A stretch of 64,000 bases of DNA from Streptomyces sp. RKAG293 (GCF_023701745.1 NZ_JAJOZB010000001.1:8603001-8667000); one strand, 5' to 3'; positions 25,935 to 34,175 are shown, counted from the first letter of the stretch. Program-made: numbers and translations. The notes: generated from the sequence alone by a model not told the origin.

Positions 25935-26878
25935 ATGCTGCCTGTCGTGGGTACGGACGAAGAGTGGGATGCCGTTGTCGGCGACGAGGGGGTCATGCGA
26001 CCGGGTGCCGAGCATCTCGCCGACCGCCTCGGCCTGGCCGGCCAGACCCTCCGGCGCTATCCCGAGGGCTCCTTCCCCGTCTACGCGATCGGTGACCGGT
26101 AGGTGCTCAAGGTGACCGGCAGGTGCTCAAGCTGTATCCCACCGTCTCCGCCGAGGACGGGCGCACGGAGGCGCGCGTTCTCGAACACGTCCAGGGCAAG
26201 CTGCCCATCGTCACCCCAGAGGTTCACGCCGACGGTGAGTACGAGAACGGCTGGCGCTACATCCTGATGACGCAGTTCCCCGGCCAGGGGCTGGCCGGGA
26301 CGTGGCCGCACGTGCCGGACGCCGACCGGGACCGGTTGGCGAGTGAGGTCGGCGCAGCGCTCGCTGCTCTCCACGCTCTCGACACGGAGCCGATGCGCGA
26401 GGTACTCGGCCCGCCCGACTGGAGTGCGTTTCTTGCCGGGCAACGTGCGACGACCGTGGCGCGGCAGCGTGCGCGCAAGCTGCCCGAGCTCTGGGTGGAA
26501 CAGATCCCGGAGTTCCTGGCGTCGGTGCCGCTGGCCGGCGAACCCGAGCGGGTGCTGCTGCACACCGAGATCATGCGGGAGCACCTGCTGGTGGATCCGG
26601 GCCGGTGGACGCTGAGCGGGCTCTTCGATTTCGAACCCGCCATGCTCGGCGACCGCGCCTACGAATTCGTCGCCGTCGGCCTGTTCGTCTCGCGCGGCGA
26701 TCCTCGGCTGTTCGGCCGGGTGGTCGCTGCCTACGGCCGGACCTTCTCACCTCGCGAACTGATGGCGCACACGTTGCTGCACGTCTACAGCAACCTGCCC
26801 TGGTACTTCAGAGAGCTGCCGGCACCGCCGGAGGACACGCTGGACTCACTGGCCGAGACATGGTTCGGCAGCGCCTGA
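25935..26878 (+). pseudogene. Aminoglycoside-phosphotransferase-family gene broken by a 20-bp duplication
   Basis: The first part starts MLPVVGTDEEWDAVV and reaches YPEGSFPVYAIGDR, then meets a TAG at 26100-26102. The second part continues VLKLYPTVSAEDGRTEARVLEHV in another frame and holds the rest of the kinase: LLHTEIMREHLLVD (catalytic loop) and LFDFEPAMLGDRAYEF (metal site), as in hygromycin-B-phosphotransferase-like proteins. The two frames are separated by a 20-bp tandem duplication (26091-26130). Removing one copy restores GDRQVLKLYP, a perfect family junction. A start at GTG 26123 would give a protein lacking the ATP-binding N-lobe. Confidence 0.85.
26091..26130. repeat. 20-bp tandem duplication inside the phosphotransferase gene
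   Basis: Bases 26091-26110 and 26111-26130 are the same 20-mer (GGTGACCGG-AGGTGCTCAA) except for T at 26100 and C at 26120. Twenty is not a multiple of three, so the duplication shifts the frame, and the T creates a TAG stop. One copy fits the protein family; two do not. Confidence 0.95.
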
Positions 26879-27069
26879 CGAAGTCCGGCCGGCGGGCCGC
26901 CCCCAACCACCCCGTCGCGTGACGGTCGGCCGGTTTCCAGCCGCCTTCCCCCGCCGCGGATCGGACGAGTGTGCGCCGGAGGTTGCAGGGCAGGCGCCTT
27001 TCGAGGGTCACCCACCGATCAGACCGGAAGGGTCCCTCGCACCACCGCACCACGACGGAAGGACTCTTT

Positions 27070-27420
27070 GTGACGGACAGCATGTGGGGATACCAGGCAG
27101 CGTCGGGTCACCAGGCCGGAACGGACCTGACCGGGTTCAAGGTCGAGGCGACCAACGGCAGCATCGGCAAGGTCGACAAGCACTCCGAGGACGTCAGCGC
27201 CGCCTACATCGTGGTCGACACCGGAGTGTGGATCTTCGGCAAGCACGTCCTGCTCCCGGCGGGGACGATCCAGTCCATCGACGTCGCGGAGCGGAAGATC
27301 TACGTCGCCCGCGACAAGGACGAGATCAAGAACGCCCCGGAGTTCGACAAGGACAAGCACACCGGTGACTCGGGCTATCACCAGCAGGTCGAGGCCTACT
27401 ACGGCACTCACCGCCCCTGA
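27070..27420 (+). CDS. PRC-barrel domain protein
   Basis: A 116-residue protein with one PRC-barrel (about 18-85): TGFKVEATNGSIGKVDKHSEDVSAAYIVVDTGVWIFGKHVLLPAGTIQSID is the typical beta-barrel order. PRC-barrels occur in photosynthetic reaction centres and in the ribosome maturation factor RimM; the free-standing actinobacterial versions are often stress-associated, with unknown function. The C-terminus is hydrophilic, with Lys/Asp-rich and Tyr-rich segments. The start is GTG 27070 with AAGGA 7 nt upstream. It is soluble, has no signal peptide and stands alone. Confidence 0.87.
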   Translation: MTDSMWGYQAASGHQAGTDLTGFKVEATNGSIGKVDKHSEDVSAAYIVVDTGVWIFGKHVLLPAGTIQSIDVAERKIYVARDKDEIKNAPEFDKDKHTGDSGYHQQVEAYYGTHRP

Positions 27421-27604
27421 GCGACGTTCCGCCGTGACTCCTGGGCATCCCTCCTGAACGGTCCACCTCCTGACTCCCGTGACCCGCCGGAGCCTGCCTC
27501 TTGGGCGCCGCGCGGCGACCTGAGGACCACATCGGCCCGCCCCCCGCGATGCGTGCGGCCGTGCGGCGGTTGCCGGTGTGACCTTCCATGGGACGATGTT
27601 TGGC

Positions 27605-28414
27605 ATGGACGCGGTCAGCAGGAACAACGTGACGGTTACCGGACAACCCGGTGCGCCGGTGATCATGCTCGCGCACGGGTTCGGCTGCGACCAGAACATG
27701 TGGCGTCTGGTGGTGCCGGTGCTGGCCGAGCGCTTCCAGGTGGTGCTGTTCGACTACGTCGGCTCGGGGCGCTCGGACCTGTCGGCCTGGGACCAGCGGC
27801 GCTACGCCTCCCTGGACGGCTACGCGACCGACGTGCTGGACATCTGTACGGAGCTGGATCTGTCCGAGGTGGTTTTCGTGGGGCACTCGGTCAGCGCGAT
27901 GGTCGGGGTCGTTGCCGCGGCCCGCGAGCCGCAGCGGTTCGGCAAGCTGGTGATGGTCGCGCCCTCGCCCTGCTACATCGACGACCCGCGGACCGGCTAC
28001 GTCGGCGGGTTCAGCGCCGCCGACATCGATGAGCTGCTGGAGTCGTTGGACAGCAACTATCTCGGCTGGTCGGCGGCGATGGCGCCGGTCATCATGGGCA
28101 ACCCGGACCGGCCCGAGCTCGGACAGGAGCTGACCAACAGCTTCTGTGCCACCGATCCGGGCATGGCCGCGGTGTTCGCGCGCACCACGTTCCTTTCGGA
28201 CTCCCGCTCCGAACTGGCATCGGTCCGCGTGCCCACGCTGGTCCTGGAGTGTGCGCAGGACGCCATCGCCCCGCGCGAGGTCGGCGCGTTCGTGCAGGCC
28301 GCCATCCCCGGCAGCCGGCTGGTGACGCTGGACGCGACCGGGCACTGTCCGCAGCTGAGCGCCCCCCAGGCCACCGCCCGGGAGATCTCGGCGTTCGCCG
28401 GCGCCGCCCGGTGA
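27605..28414 (+). CDS. rsbQ: RsbQ-like alpha/beta hydrolase
   Basis: A 269-residue alpha/beta hydrolase with a complete triad: Ser95 in GHSVSAMVG, Asp219 in ECAQDAIAP and His247 in DATGHCPQ, almost the same numbering as B. subtilis RsbQ. In that system RsbQ produces or processes a small hydrophobic signal needed to activate the PAS domain of the phosphatase RsbP. The next gene here encodes exactly such a PAS-PP2C phosphatase and overlaps by one base (TGATG), so the pair is functionally linked. ATG 27605 starts MDAVSRNNVTVTG, as in homologues. The same fold is used by karrikin/strigolactone receptors. Confidence 0.9.
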   Translation: MDAVSRNNVTVTGQPGAPVIMLAHGFGCDQNMWRLVVPVLAERFQVVLFDYVGSGRSDLSAWDQRRYASLDGYATDVLDICTELDLSEVVFVGHSVSAMVGVVAAAREPQRFGKLVMVAPSPCYIDDPRTGYVGGFSAADIDELLESLDSNYLGWSAAMAPVIMGNPDRPELGQELTNSFCATDPGMAAVFARTTFLSDSRSELASVRVPTLVLECAQDAIAPREVGAFVQAAIPGSRLVTLDATGHCPQLSAPQATAREISAFAGAAR

Positions 28415-29790
28415 TGTGCGAGACCGCGGACGGCGAGTCCGACCGCTCGGCCCGCGACAACGATCAGGACAAGGACCAGGCAAGGAAGCACGACCAAGGC
28501 CGGGACCAAGGCCAGGACCAAGGCCGGGACCAGGACCCGGACGCGGCCGGCGACGACGTGGACGGCGCAGAGCGGGCGCAGTTCTCGGCGCTGCTGGAGG
28601 ACAGCGCCGAGGACCTGTACGACAACGCTCCGTGCGGATACCTGTCGACGCTGCTCGACGGCCGGATCGCCAAGGTGAACACGACGCTGCTGGACTGGCT
28701 CGGCCACACCCGCGCCGAGCTGGTCGGCCGCAAGCGCTTCGCTGATCTGCTGACGGTGGGCGGCAGGCTCTACCACGAGACGCACTTCGCTCCATTGCTG
28801 GCGATGCAGGGTCAGATCTCCGGAATCGCCCTGGAGCTCAAGGCCGCCGACGGCAGCCGTCTGCCGGTCCTCGTCACCTCGGTGGTCAAGACCGGTACGG
28901 ACGGGCAGCCGCTGCTGATCCGCACCACCGTCTTCGACGCCCGCGACCGCCGCGCCTACGAGCAGGAGCTGCTGCGCGCCCGCAAGGAGGCCGAGCGGGC
29001 CCACGAGGTCGCCGAGGCCGAGCGGATGCGTCTGCACCAGGTGCTGGCCATCCTGCAGAACAGCCTCCTGCCGCCGGCTCTGCCGCAGGTGCCGGGTGTG
29101 GAGGCCGCCGCGTACTACCACACCGCCTCCGCCGACCAGCTGGGCGGCGACTTCTACGACCTGTTCGCGCTCGGCGACGGCCGGTGGGGCTTCTTCCTCG
29201 GCGACGTCTGCGGCAAGGGCCCCGAGGCCGCCGCGGTCACCTCGCTGATCCGCTACACGCTGCGCGCCGCGTCTCTGCGCGCCGGCGACCCGGCCGAGGC
29301 CCTGGACACCCTCAACACCGCGCTGCTCGAGCGCTACACGGGCAACGACCCCCGCTACTGCACCACCATCGCCGGCACCCTCACCCCGCGCGGCGGCGAT
29401 CTCCACGTCACGGTGGCCAGCGGCGGTCACCCGCCCGCACTGCTGCTGCGTGCCGATGGCACCGCGCACTATCTCCCCACCCCAGGCGGCATGCTCGTCG
29501 GCATCATGCCCCGTCCGCACTTCACCTCGGCCACCACCGTCCTGCACCCGGGCGACACGCTGCTGCTCTACACCGACGGTCTGACCGAGGCGCGCACCGC
29601 CGACGGCCCCCGGTACAGCGAGGACGCCCTGCACGCCTTCGCCGGGACCCTGGCGCCGGCCGGCGCCCAGCAGACCGTCAACGCCATGACCGGCCTGTTG
29701 GAGAGCTTCGGGGACGGTCTGGACGACGACACCGCCCTGCTCGCCCTCGGCATTCCCGCTCGCGACACCCACACCGGCGGCGCACGATGA
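28414..29790 (+). CDS. PAS-domain PP2C/SpoIIE phosphatase (RsbP-like)
   Basis: A 458-residue cytosolic phosphatase. Residues 1-52 are low-complexity and charged, built on a 12-bp DNA repeat encoding DQGR/DQGQ units. A PAS domain (about 62-175), a coiled signalling helix (176-210, ending QNSLLPPALP) and a PP2C/SpoIIE domain (about 225-455) follow, with metal-binding GGDFYDL (244-250), GDVCGKG (263-269) and DDDTALLAL near the end. It should dephosphorylate an anti-sigma-factor antagonist, most simply the STAS protein encoded next (ATGA overlap), in response to a signal made by the upstream RsbQ homologue. It starts at ATG 28414, overlapping the rsbQ stop by one base. Confidence 0.9.
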   Translation: MCETADGESDRSARDNDQDKDQARKHDQGRDQGQDQGRDQDPDAAGDDVDGAERAQFSALLEDSAEDLYDNAPCGYLSTLLDGRIAKVNTTLLDWLGHTRAELVGRKRFADLLTVGGRLYHETHFAPLLAMQGQISGIALELKAADGSRLPVLVTSVVKTGTDGQPLLIRTTVFDARDRRAYEQELLRARKEAERAHEVAEAERMRLHQVLAILQNSLLPPALPQVPGVEAAAYYHTASADQLGGDFYDLFALGDGRWGFFLGDVCGKGPEAAAVTSLIRYTLRAASLRAGDPAEALDTLNTALLERYTGNDPRYCTTIAGTLTPRGGDLHVTVASGGHPPALLLRADGTAHYLPTPGGMLVGIMPRPHFTSATTVLHPGDTLLLYTDGLTEARTADGPRYSEDALHAFAGTLAPAGAQQTVNAMTGLLESFGDGLDDDTALLALGIPARDTHTGGAR

Positions 29791-30131
29791 CCGATCTGAA
29801 CCTCACCACCCGACAGACGCCCGCCGGCGCGGTGCTGGCCGTGGCCGGCGATCTCGACCACGCGAGCGCCGGCCGGTTCCGTAGCGCCGTGGCCCTCATA
29901 GCCCTGCAGCCCGGGCAACTGCTGATCGTGGATTTCGGCGGTCTGACCTTCTGCGACTCCAGCGGCATCACCGCGCTCATCGCCGCCCGTCACCAGGTCC
30001 ATGAGCAGGGCGCCGACATCACGCTGACGGAGGTGCCCGCAGCAACCGTCCGCATCCTGCGCCTCCTCGGCCTGGACCAGATTTTCCGCATACAGCCAGC
30101 ACCCGGCCCGGACACCGGCCCCGTCGGCTGA
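29787..30131 (+). CDS. STAS-domain anti-sigma factor antagonist (RsbV-like)
   Basis: A 114-residue single STAS domain. The phosphorylation loop is FCDSSGITAL, with Asp57, Ser58 and Ser59; Ser58 is the expected phosphoacceptor. In partner switching the unphosphorylated antagonist binds an RsbW-type kinase and frees a sigma factor. The upstream phosphatase gene overlaps it by 4 bp (ATGA), so it is the obvious phosphatase substrate. No RsbW-type HATPase gene lies in the operon or anywhere in the window, so the kinase and sigma factor must be encoded elsewhere. Confidence 0.9.
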   Translation: MTDLNLTTRQTPAGAVLAVAGDLDHASAGRFRSAVALIALQPGQLLIVDFGGLTFCDSSGITALIAARHQVHEQGADITLTEVPAATVRILRLLGLDQIFRIQPAPGPDTGPVG

Positions 30132-30739
30132 CGATCACCGCGGACGCCCGCGGGGGCCTGGACCTGCGGCAACATGCCTGCTACTCGGCGACACGAAAAT
30201 CTATCGCGGGTGCGGTAGACATCCGATTCCGAGTGTGGGTAATGTTCCTGTCGTAGCCAAGAAGACAGCAGGGAGCGGCAGAAACGAACTGCCGCTCGGC
30301 GTGCAGGGCACGGCAAGGGAATCCGGCGGCCGGTGAGTGCGGATGGTCGCAGGGTTGGTTGCCGGGCTCGGCGGCTCGACAAGGAGCCGCCACGCAGGAC
30401 CGCAGTCTCTGGAGTACCAGCAGTTCCGCAGGATCCGATGTCCAGATTCGAGCAGGAAGGTACGGCGCAACGCCATCAGGATCGCCCACACGACGCGCTC
30501 GTGCGGGCACTCGCAAGGCCCCGGATTGGAAGGTGGTCCCCGGTCAGGCATTCACGATCCCCGCACCCCGCGTTCCCCCGGCGCGGCAGTGCGGATACGG
30601 CAGGACCGGCGTACAGACGCCGGTAGATGTAGATGGTGTTGAAACCGCCCTTTGGGGCCCCGGAAGCCGAGTTCGGCTCCCGGGGCCCCTCCATGTGTTC
30701 TCCAGGAGGCCGTATGACCGTCAGACATGAAGAGGTGTG
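30132..30739. other. 608-bp gene-free region with a compact hairpin; candidate sRNA or leader
   Basis: No frame here looks coding. A compact hairpin GAGCGGCAG-AAACGAA-CTGCCGCTC (30273-30297) follows a weaker CTGTC/GACAG pair and a GGGTAA box (30237-30242) resembling a SigB-type -10. A long terminator-like stem lies at 30654-30689. Either a small RNA or a long leader of the MerR gene at 30740 would explain the structure. The intervening 300 bp show nothing else to me. Confidence 0.45.
30654..30689 (+). terminator. 17-bp GC-rich stem upstream of the MerR gene
   Basis: GGGGCCCCGG (30654-30663) pairs with 30680-30689 and, after one A-C mismatch, AGCCGA pairs with TCGGCT around a 2-nt gap. It ends 50 bp before the MerR start codon. 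It may end transcription from upstream or attenuate the MerR mRNA. Confidence 0.6.
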
Positions 30740-31063
30740 ATGAGCGAGCAGACCCCCGCGACCCCCGCGGAACGGTTCGACGATGAGGACTACCCCGCCT
30801 ACACCATGGGCCGGGCCGCCGAGATGATCGGCACCAATGCCGCGTTCCTGCGGGCGATCGGCGAGGCCCGTCTGATCACCCCGCTGCGCTCCGAGGGCGG
30901 CCACCGCCGCTACTCCCGTTACCAACTGCGCATCGCCGCCCGGGCCCGCGAACTCGTCGACGAGGGCACCACGATCGAGACCGCGTGCCGCATCGTGGCG
31001 CTGGAGGACCAGCTCGAAGAGGCGCTGGCGCTCAACGAGGAACTGCGCCGGCGTTCCCACTGA
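30740..31063 (+). CDS. Small MerR-family regulator
   Basis: A 107-residue MerR-type protein consisting of little more than the winged helix-turn-helix: YTMGRAAEMIGTNAAFLRAIGEARLITPLRSEGGHRRYSRYQL (about 20-65). A helical region ending EDQLEEALALNEELRRRSH, probably a dimerising coiled coil, follows. There is no effector domain or cysteine, so it resembles HspR/BldC-like DNA-binding proteins more than metal sensors. Two adjacent starts, GTG 30737 and ATG 30740, share the GAGG site. The last 32 bp overlap the 3' end of the convergent membrane-protein gene. Targets are unknown. Confidence 0.85.
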   Translation: MSEQTPATPAERFDDEDYPAYTMGRAAEMIGTNAAFLRAIGEARLITPLRSEGGHRRYSRYQLRIAARARELVDEGTTIETACRIVALEDQLEEALALNEELRRRSH

Positions 31064-31961
31064 TCCTTCGAGCCGGGCCGGCGGACGACAGGAGCCGAGT
31101 TCCGGTCGCGCCCGTCAGCAGCAGGCCCACGATCATGACGGTCAGGGACAGGCCGGGGCCGGACGTCCAGTCGACATCGGATGCGTGGACGCCCAGCACG
31201 ACAGCGGCGGCGAGCGCGACGCCGGGGACGGCGAGGAGCGCGGGGCGGAGCCGGTGCAGATCGTCCTCGGCCAGTGCGCCGAGGACGCCGACGCCGAGCG
31301 CGAGGGCCCAGACGCCGAGTGCCTGGGCGTCGGAACGGTTGACCGTCCACGGAACGAAGTCGGCCCAGAACCGCGGCCGGGCCACCAGGCCCGCACCGAT
31401 GCCGAGCCATGACGATCCGAGGACGGCGAGCAGCGGCTTCGACCAGCCCGGCAGCGGGGTGCCCCGCTCATCGAGCGGCAGGGCGGGCTTCGTGTACTGC
31501 CAGCCCACGCAGGCGACCGCGCCCGCGGCGAGCACGCCGAGTACGACGATCCAGCCGAGGCTGAACAGGACGAGGATCACCGACCCGCCTTCCGCCAACT
31601 GGAGGTTCCCGGCGTTGCGCAGGCTCACGGCGAGCAGGCCGACGAGCACGATGGCGAGCGGGAGCACGAGCGTGCGGACCTCCTCCCAGACGCGGGCCCT
31701 GCCGACCACCAGCAGGCCGGGCGACACGCCGAGCATCGCCGCACCGATCAGTCCGGGGGTCAGCGCCTCGGGTGACTTCCAGGCACCGAAGACGTGGCCG
31801 GCCAGGCTGACCGCGGCCATGAGCGCGCCGACCAGGAGGCTGACGATCGCGACGGCGACGGCCAGCATCGCTACGGCCGGAGTGAGTTCACGGCCACCGG
31901 TATCCGCCGCCGGTGTGACAGCGGGACCCGCGGTCCCGGGCAGGTCCATTGCGTCGGTCAT
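31032..31961 (-). CDS. Polytopic membrane protein of unknown function
   Basis: A 309-residue protein with about eight predicted membrane spans, for example AVAMLAVAVAIVSLLVGALM, LVLPLAIVLVGLLAVSL, VILVLFSLGWIVVLGVLAAGAVA and LTVMIVGLLLTGATG. The N-terminal 28 residues and the C-terminal tail are hydrophilic. No transporter, enzyme or binding motif is recognisable, so no function is assigned. It lies 24 bp downstream of the DUF2306-like gene on the same strand, so the two probably form an operon controlled by the PadR operator further upstream. The 3' end overlaps the MerR gene. Confidence 0.75.
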   Translation of the reverse strand: MTDAMDLPGTAGPAVTPAADTGGRELTPAVAMLAVAVAIVSLLVGALMAAVSLAGHVFGAWKSPEALTPGLIGAAMLGVSPGLLVVGRARVWEEVRTLVLPLAIVLVGLLAVSLRNAGNLQLAEGGSVILVLFSLGWIVVLGVLAAGAVACVGWQYTKPALPLDERGTPLPGWSKPLLAVLGSSWLGIGAGLVARPRFWADFVPWTVNRSDAQALGVWALALGVGVLGALAEDDLHRLRPALLAVPGVALAAAVVLGVHASDVDWTSGPGLSLTVMIVGLLLTGATGTRLLSSAGPARRISGNAGAVPR

Positions 31962-31985
31962 CTGCGCTCCGTCTCGGATCGGCTC

Positions 31986-33230
31986 TCAGATCGTCTCTCG
32001 GGTGGCCCGGGCTACGGGCGGTGCGACATATGGCCCGGCGGCCGGGCTGGTCTCCGCGGTGGGCGACGGGATCTGCCGTGTGCTGCGCGCGGTGGTCAGG
32101 CCCTGCCGCTTGATCAGCTCGCGGCCGTACATGACGCGCAGACTGACCACGGCGGTCGCCGCGAAGGCCAGCACACCGCAGCCGATGCCGACTCCCGCCG
32201 ACAGGGCGGTCGCCCGGTCGAGATCCAGGTAGCGCTCCAGGGGCAGTGCCGCGGCGACGGAGAACGCCGGGGCCAGGCACAGGGCGGCCAGATGCACGCG
32301 CCACTCCTCGCGCGCCCAGTTCCGCCGGTTCCGGCCGGCGCTCCGCTGGCGTACGAACATCACCGCGTAGGCCGCGGCGTACGGCACCAGGTACGCCGCC
32401 AGAAGGCGGTGTCCTTCCGCGCCCCGGCCCAGGTAGAACCTGACGATCCAGGCCATGGCCGCCGCGCCGGCGAGATGTGCCACGACGAGCACGGGCATCG
32501 GCACCCAGGTCCCCGTCACCCCGGTCACGGAGGTCCGCCGGTCCATGGCCCGGGAGGCGACCAGCGCGCCGAACACCACCACGGAACCGAGGTGCATGAT
32601 CGCCACCCGGTTGATCTCCTCCATGGACAGGCCGGGGAAGAACCAGGGGAGTGCGCCCCACTCGAAGCGCAGCAGCGGCGCGGTCATGAGGTAGCCGTAA
32701 CACAGCAGCATCCACCGCTGGTGCAGGTCGGGGAACCTCCCGACGGCCGCGAAGATGCCGAACGTCATGCCCATCACCGTGCCGATGAGGATCGTCGTGA
32801 GATCGATCCAGAACGCCGCCCCGCTGAACGCGTCAGCCGGTGCCGTACGGACCAGGTAGATCGCCGCGCCGGTCATCGAGACGTACACCGTCACCGCGAA
32901 CACGACCCCGGTGGCGCGGTGCAGCCGGGTGCGCCGTCGCACCGCCGTGAGGAACTGGACCGGCCCGAGCAGCATCAGCGCGCCGCCGAGGACGGAGTGG
33001 ATGATCATCGGCAGCAGGACACGACCGTACGGCCCGACCCTGGTGGCGACCGCGTCGGCGACATAGCGCCCGGACACCATGTGGGACAGGAACCACTCGC
33101 CGAACGCCGGTGCGCCGGGGCGTGCGTACGGCCACAGCTCGGTCATCGCCATCGGCGCGTAGCCCACGCAGACGGCCACGAGGGCGATCGTGGCGACGCG
33201 GGCCCAGGGGATGCTCCTCGGACGCTGCAC
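31986..33230 (-). CDS. DUF2306-like membrane protein
   Basis: A 414-residue membrane protein with about ten spans. The segment IIHSVLGGALMLLGPVQFL...RLHRATGVVFAVTVYVSM matches the DUF2306 pattern (a His-containing helix, GPxQF, then HRxxG), a family thought to be heme- or quinone-associated but not characterised. Later His residues (DLHQRWM) are also conserved in position. The start is a GTG at 33230 with GAGGGAG 5 nt upstream. Its promoter, with an operator palindrome at the transcription start, lies at 33253-33309, directly before a PadR gene on the same strand. The other membrane gene (31032-31961) is 24 bp downstream. Confidence 0.75.
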   Translation of the reverse strand: MQRPRSIPWARVATIALVAVCVGYAPMAMTELWPYARPGAPAFGEWFLSHMVSGRYVADAVATRVGPYGRVLLPMIIHSVLGGALMLLGPVQFLTAVRRRTRLHRATGVVFAVTVYVSMTGAAIYLVRTAPADAFSGAAFWIDLTTILIGTVMGMTFGIFAAVGRFPDLHQRWMLLCYGYLMTAPLLRFEWGALPWFFPGLSMEEINRVAIMHLGSVVVFGALVASRAMDRRTSVTGVTGTWVPMPVLVVAHLAGAAAMAWIVRFYLGRGAEGHRLLAAYLVPYAAAYAVMFVRQRSAGRNRRNWAREEWRVHLAALCLAPAFSVAAALPLERYLDLDRATALSAGVGIGCGVLAFAATAVVSLRVMYGRELIKRQGLTTARSTRQIPSPTAETSPAAGPYVAPPVARATRETI

Positions 33231-33252
33231 GGCGGCTCCCTCGATCGCGACC

Positions 33253-33309
33253 CTCGATAGTCCTCTTTGGACTATCGAGAAGGTAGAGGCGATCCGCCGT
33301 CGTGGTCAA
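33253..33309 (-). promoter_or_regulatory. PadR-type operator and promoter of the membrane-protein operon
   Basis: CTCGATAGTCC (33253-33263) and GGACTATCGAG (33269-33279) form a perfect 11-bp inverted repeat around TCTTT. Read leftward, a -35 TTGACC (33304-33309) and a -10 TACCTT (33280-33285) with an 18-bp spacer place the transcription start inside the palindrome. A repressor bound there would block initiation. The neighbouring PadR protein is the obvious candidate. Confidence 0.7.
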
Positions 33310-33320
33310 CCTCCCCGGCA

Positions 33321-33836
33321 TCACGATCCGCGCTGGTCCACCCACTGCCAGAAGTCGACCATCATGCGCTCGTAACGGAGCCCGAACTCCAGCGCCTCGC
33401 GCTGCCCCCGCGTGAGCAAGTCGCCTACGCTCTCGGTGAGTTCCTCGTACTCCGCGAGGGTGCGGTGGTGCTCGGCGATCTGCGCCGGGGCGATGACCTC
33501 CGGTTCGGCGCCGAACCACAGTTTCAGGATGCCGCGTTCGCGCGCCTCGACGGGCACGAAGGCGGGGTCGGCGAGCCACTCCTCCAACGCGGCTTTGCCG
33601 GCCGCGGTCACCTTCATCACCCGCCGGTTCCGCGCGTTCGTATCCCGGACCTCCGACAACAGGCCCGCTCCCAGCAGCCGGTCGCACTGCGCGTACACCT
33701 GTGCGTGAGGCATCGACCAGAACGGAGCCACCGTGCGGGCCGCCTCGACCTTCACGTCGTACGGGCTGGCCTCGCCCAGTTTGTCGATGATGCCGAGCAC
33801 GAGGAACGAAGGGGGAGTCAACCGCACATCAGCCAT
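33321..33836 (-). CDS. PadR-family transcriptional regulator
   Basis: A 171-residue PadR protein. The winged helix is near the N-terminus (TPPSFLVLGIIDKLGEASPYDVKVEAARTVAPFWSMPHAQVYAQCDRLLGAGLLSE), with the wing NRRVMKVTAAGKAALEEWL, and a C-terminal helical Vir-like dimerisation domain includes LEFGLRYERMMVDFWQWV. A -10-like TACGGT ends 6 nt before ATG 33836, so the transcript is probably leaderless. The gene sits just upstream of, and in line with, the DUF2306-like membrane genes, and a perfect palindrome covers their start site. PadR proteins usually repress adjacent membrane or efflux genes and release on phenolics or drugs. Confidence 0.9.
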   Translation of the reverse strand: MADVRLTPPSFLVLGIIDKLGEASPYDVKVEAARTVAPFWSMPHAQVYAQCDRLLGAGLLSEVRDTNARNRRVMKVTAAGKAALEEWLADPAFVPVEARERGILKLWFGAEPEVIAPAQIAEHHRTLAEYEELTESVGDLLTRGQREALEFGLRYERMMVDFWQWVDQRGS

Positions 33837-33909
33837 GTCAGGACCGTATCGCGGGCACCGGCGGGGGTTGCCGGCAGAAGGCCTCAACCGAGTCGTCCGG
33901 ACAGCGCGC

Positions 33910-33939
33910 GGGGCCGCAGCCGTTCACGGCTGCGGCCCC
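33910..33939 (-). terminator. 14-bp hairpin after csbD-like gene
   Basis: GGGGCCGCAGCCGT (33910-33923) pairs perfectly with 33926-33939, leaving two bases between the arms. It lies 21 bp past the stop of the CsbD-like gene, which is read leftward. Confidence 0.8.
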
Positions 33940-33960
33940 GGGACGTGCGGTGCTCGTGGG

Positions 33961-34134
33961 TCAGTGCTTGAAGGCGTCCTTGATGTGTTCGCCGGCCTGC
34001 TTGACGTCGCTCTTGGCCTGGTCGGCCTTGCCTTCCGCTTCGAGGCGCTCATTGCCGACGGTTTTGCCCGCGGCCTCCTTGATCTTGCCCTTGGCCTTGT
34101 CCGCGGTGTTCTCGGCCTTGTCTTCCGTGCCCAT
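33961..34134 (-). CDS. CsbD-family stress protein
   Basis: A 57-residue, very hydrophilic protein (MGTEDKAENTADKAKGKIKEAAGKTVGNERLEAEGKADQAKSD pattern in repeated KxGKxKE-like units), as in CsbD. CsbD-type genes belong to general-stress (SigB) regulons; the proteins are small, helical and of unknown mechanism. GGAGG stands 9 nt before the ATG. A SigB-like promoter GCAT-N15-GGGTAG can be read leftward at 34176-34200. It is divergent from a small hydrophobic-protein gene whose promoter is similar, and it ends in a hairpin terminator. Confidence 0.9.
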   Translation of the reverse strand: MGTEDKAENTADKAKGKIKEAAGKTVGNERLEAEGKADQAKSDVKQAGEHIKDAFKH

Positions 34135-34175
34135 GCGTTTCCTCCAAGATCGGTGCCGGTGTTGCACAGGGCCGC

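Noticed and set aside
31185..31412. Acidic peptide frame on + strand within the membrane-protein gene
   Set aside because: Antisense shadow of a hydrophobic coding region, which always yields charged translations.
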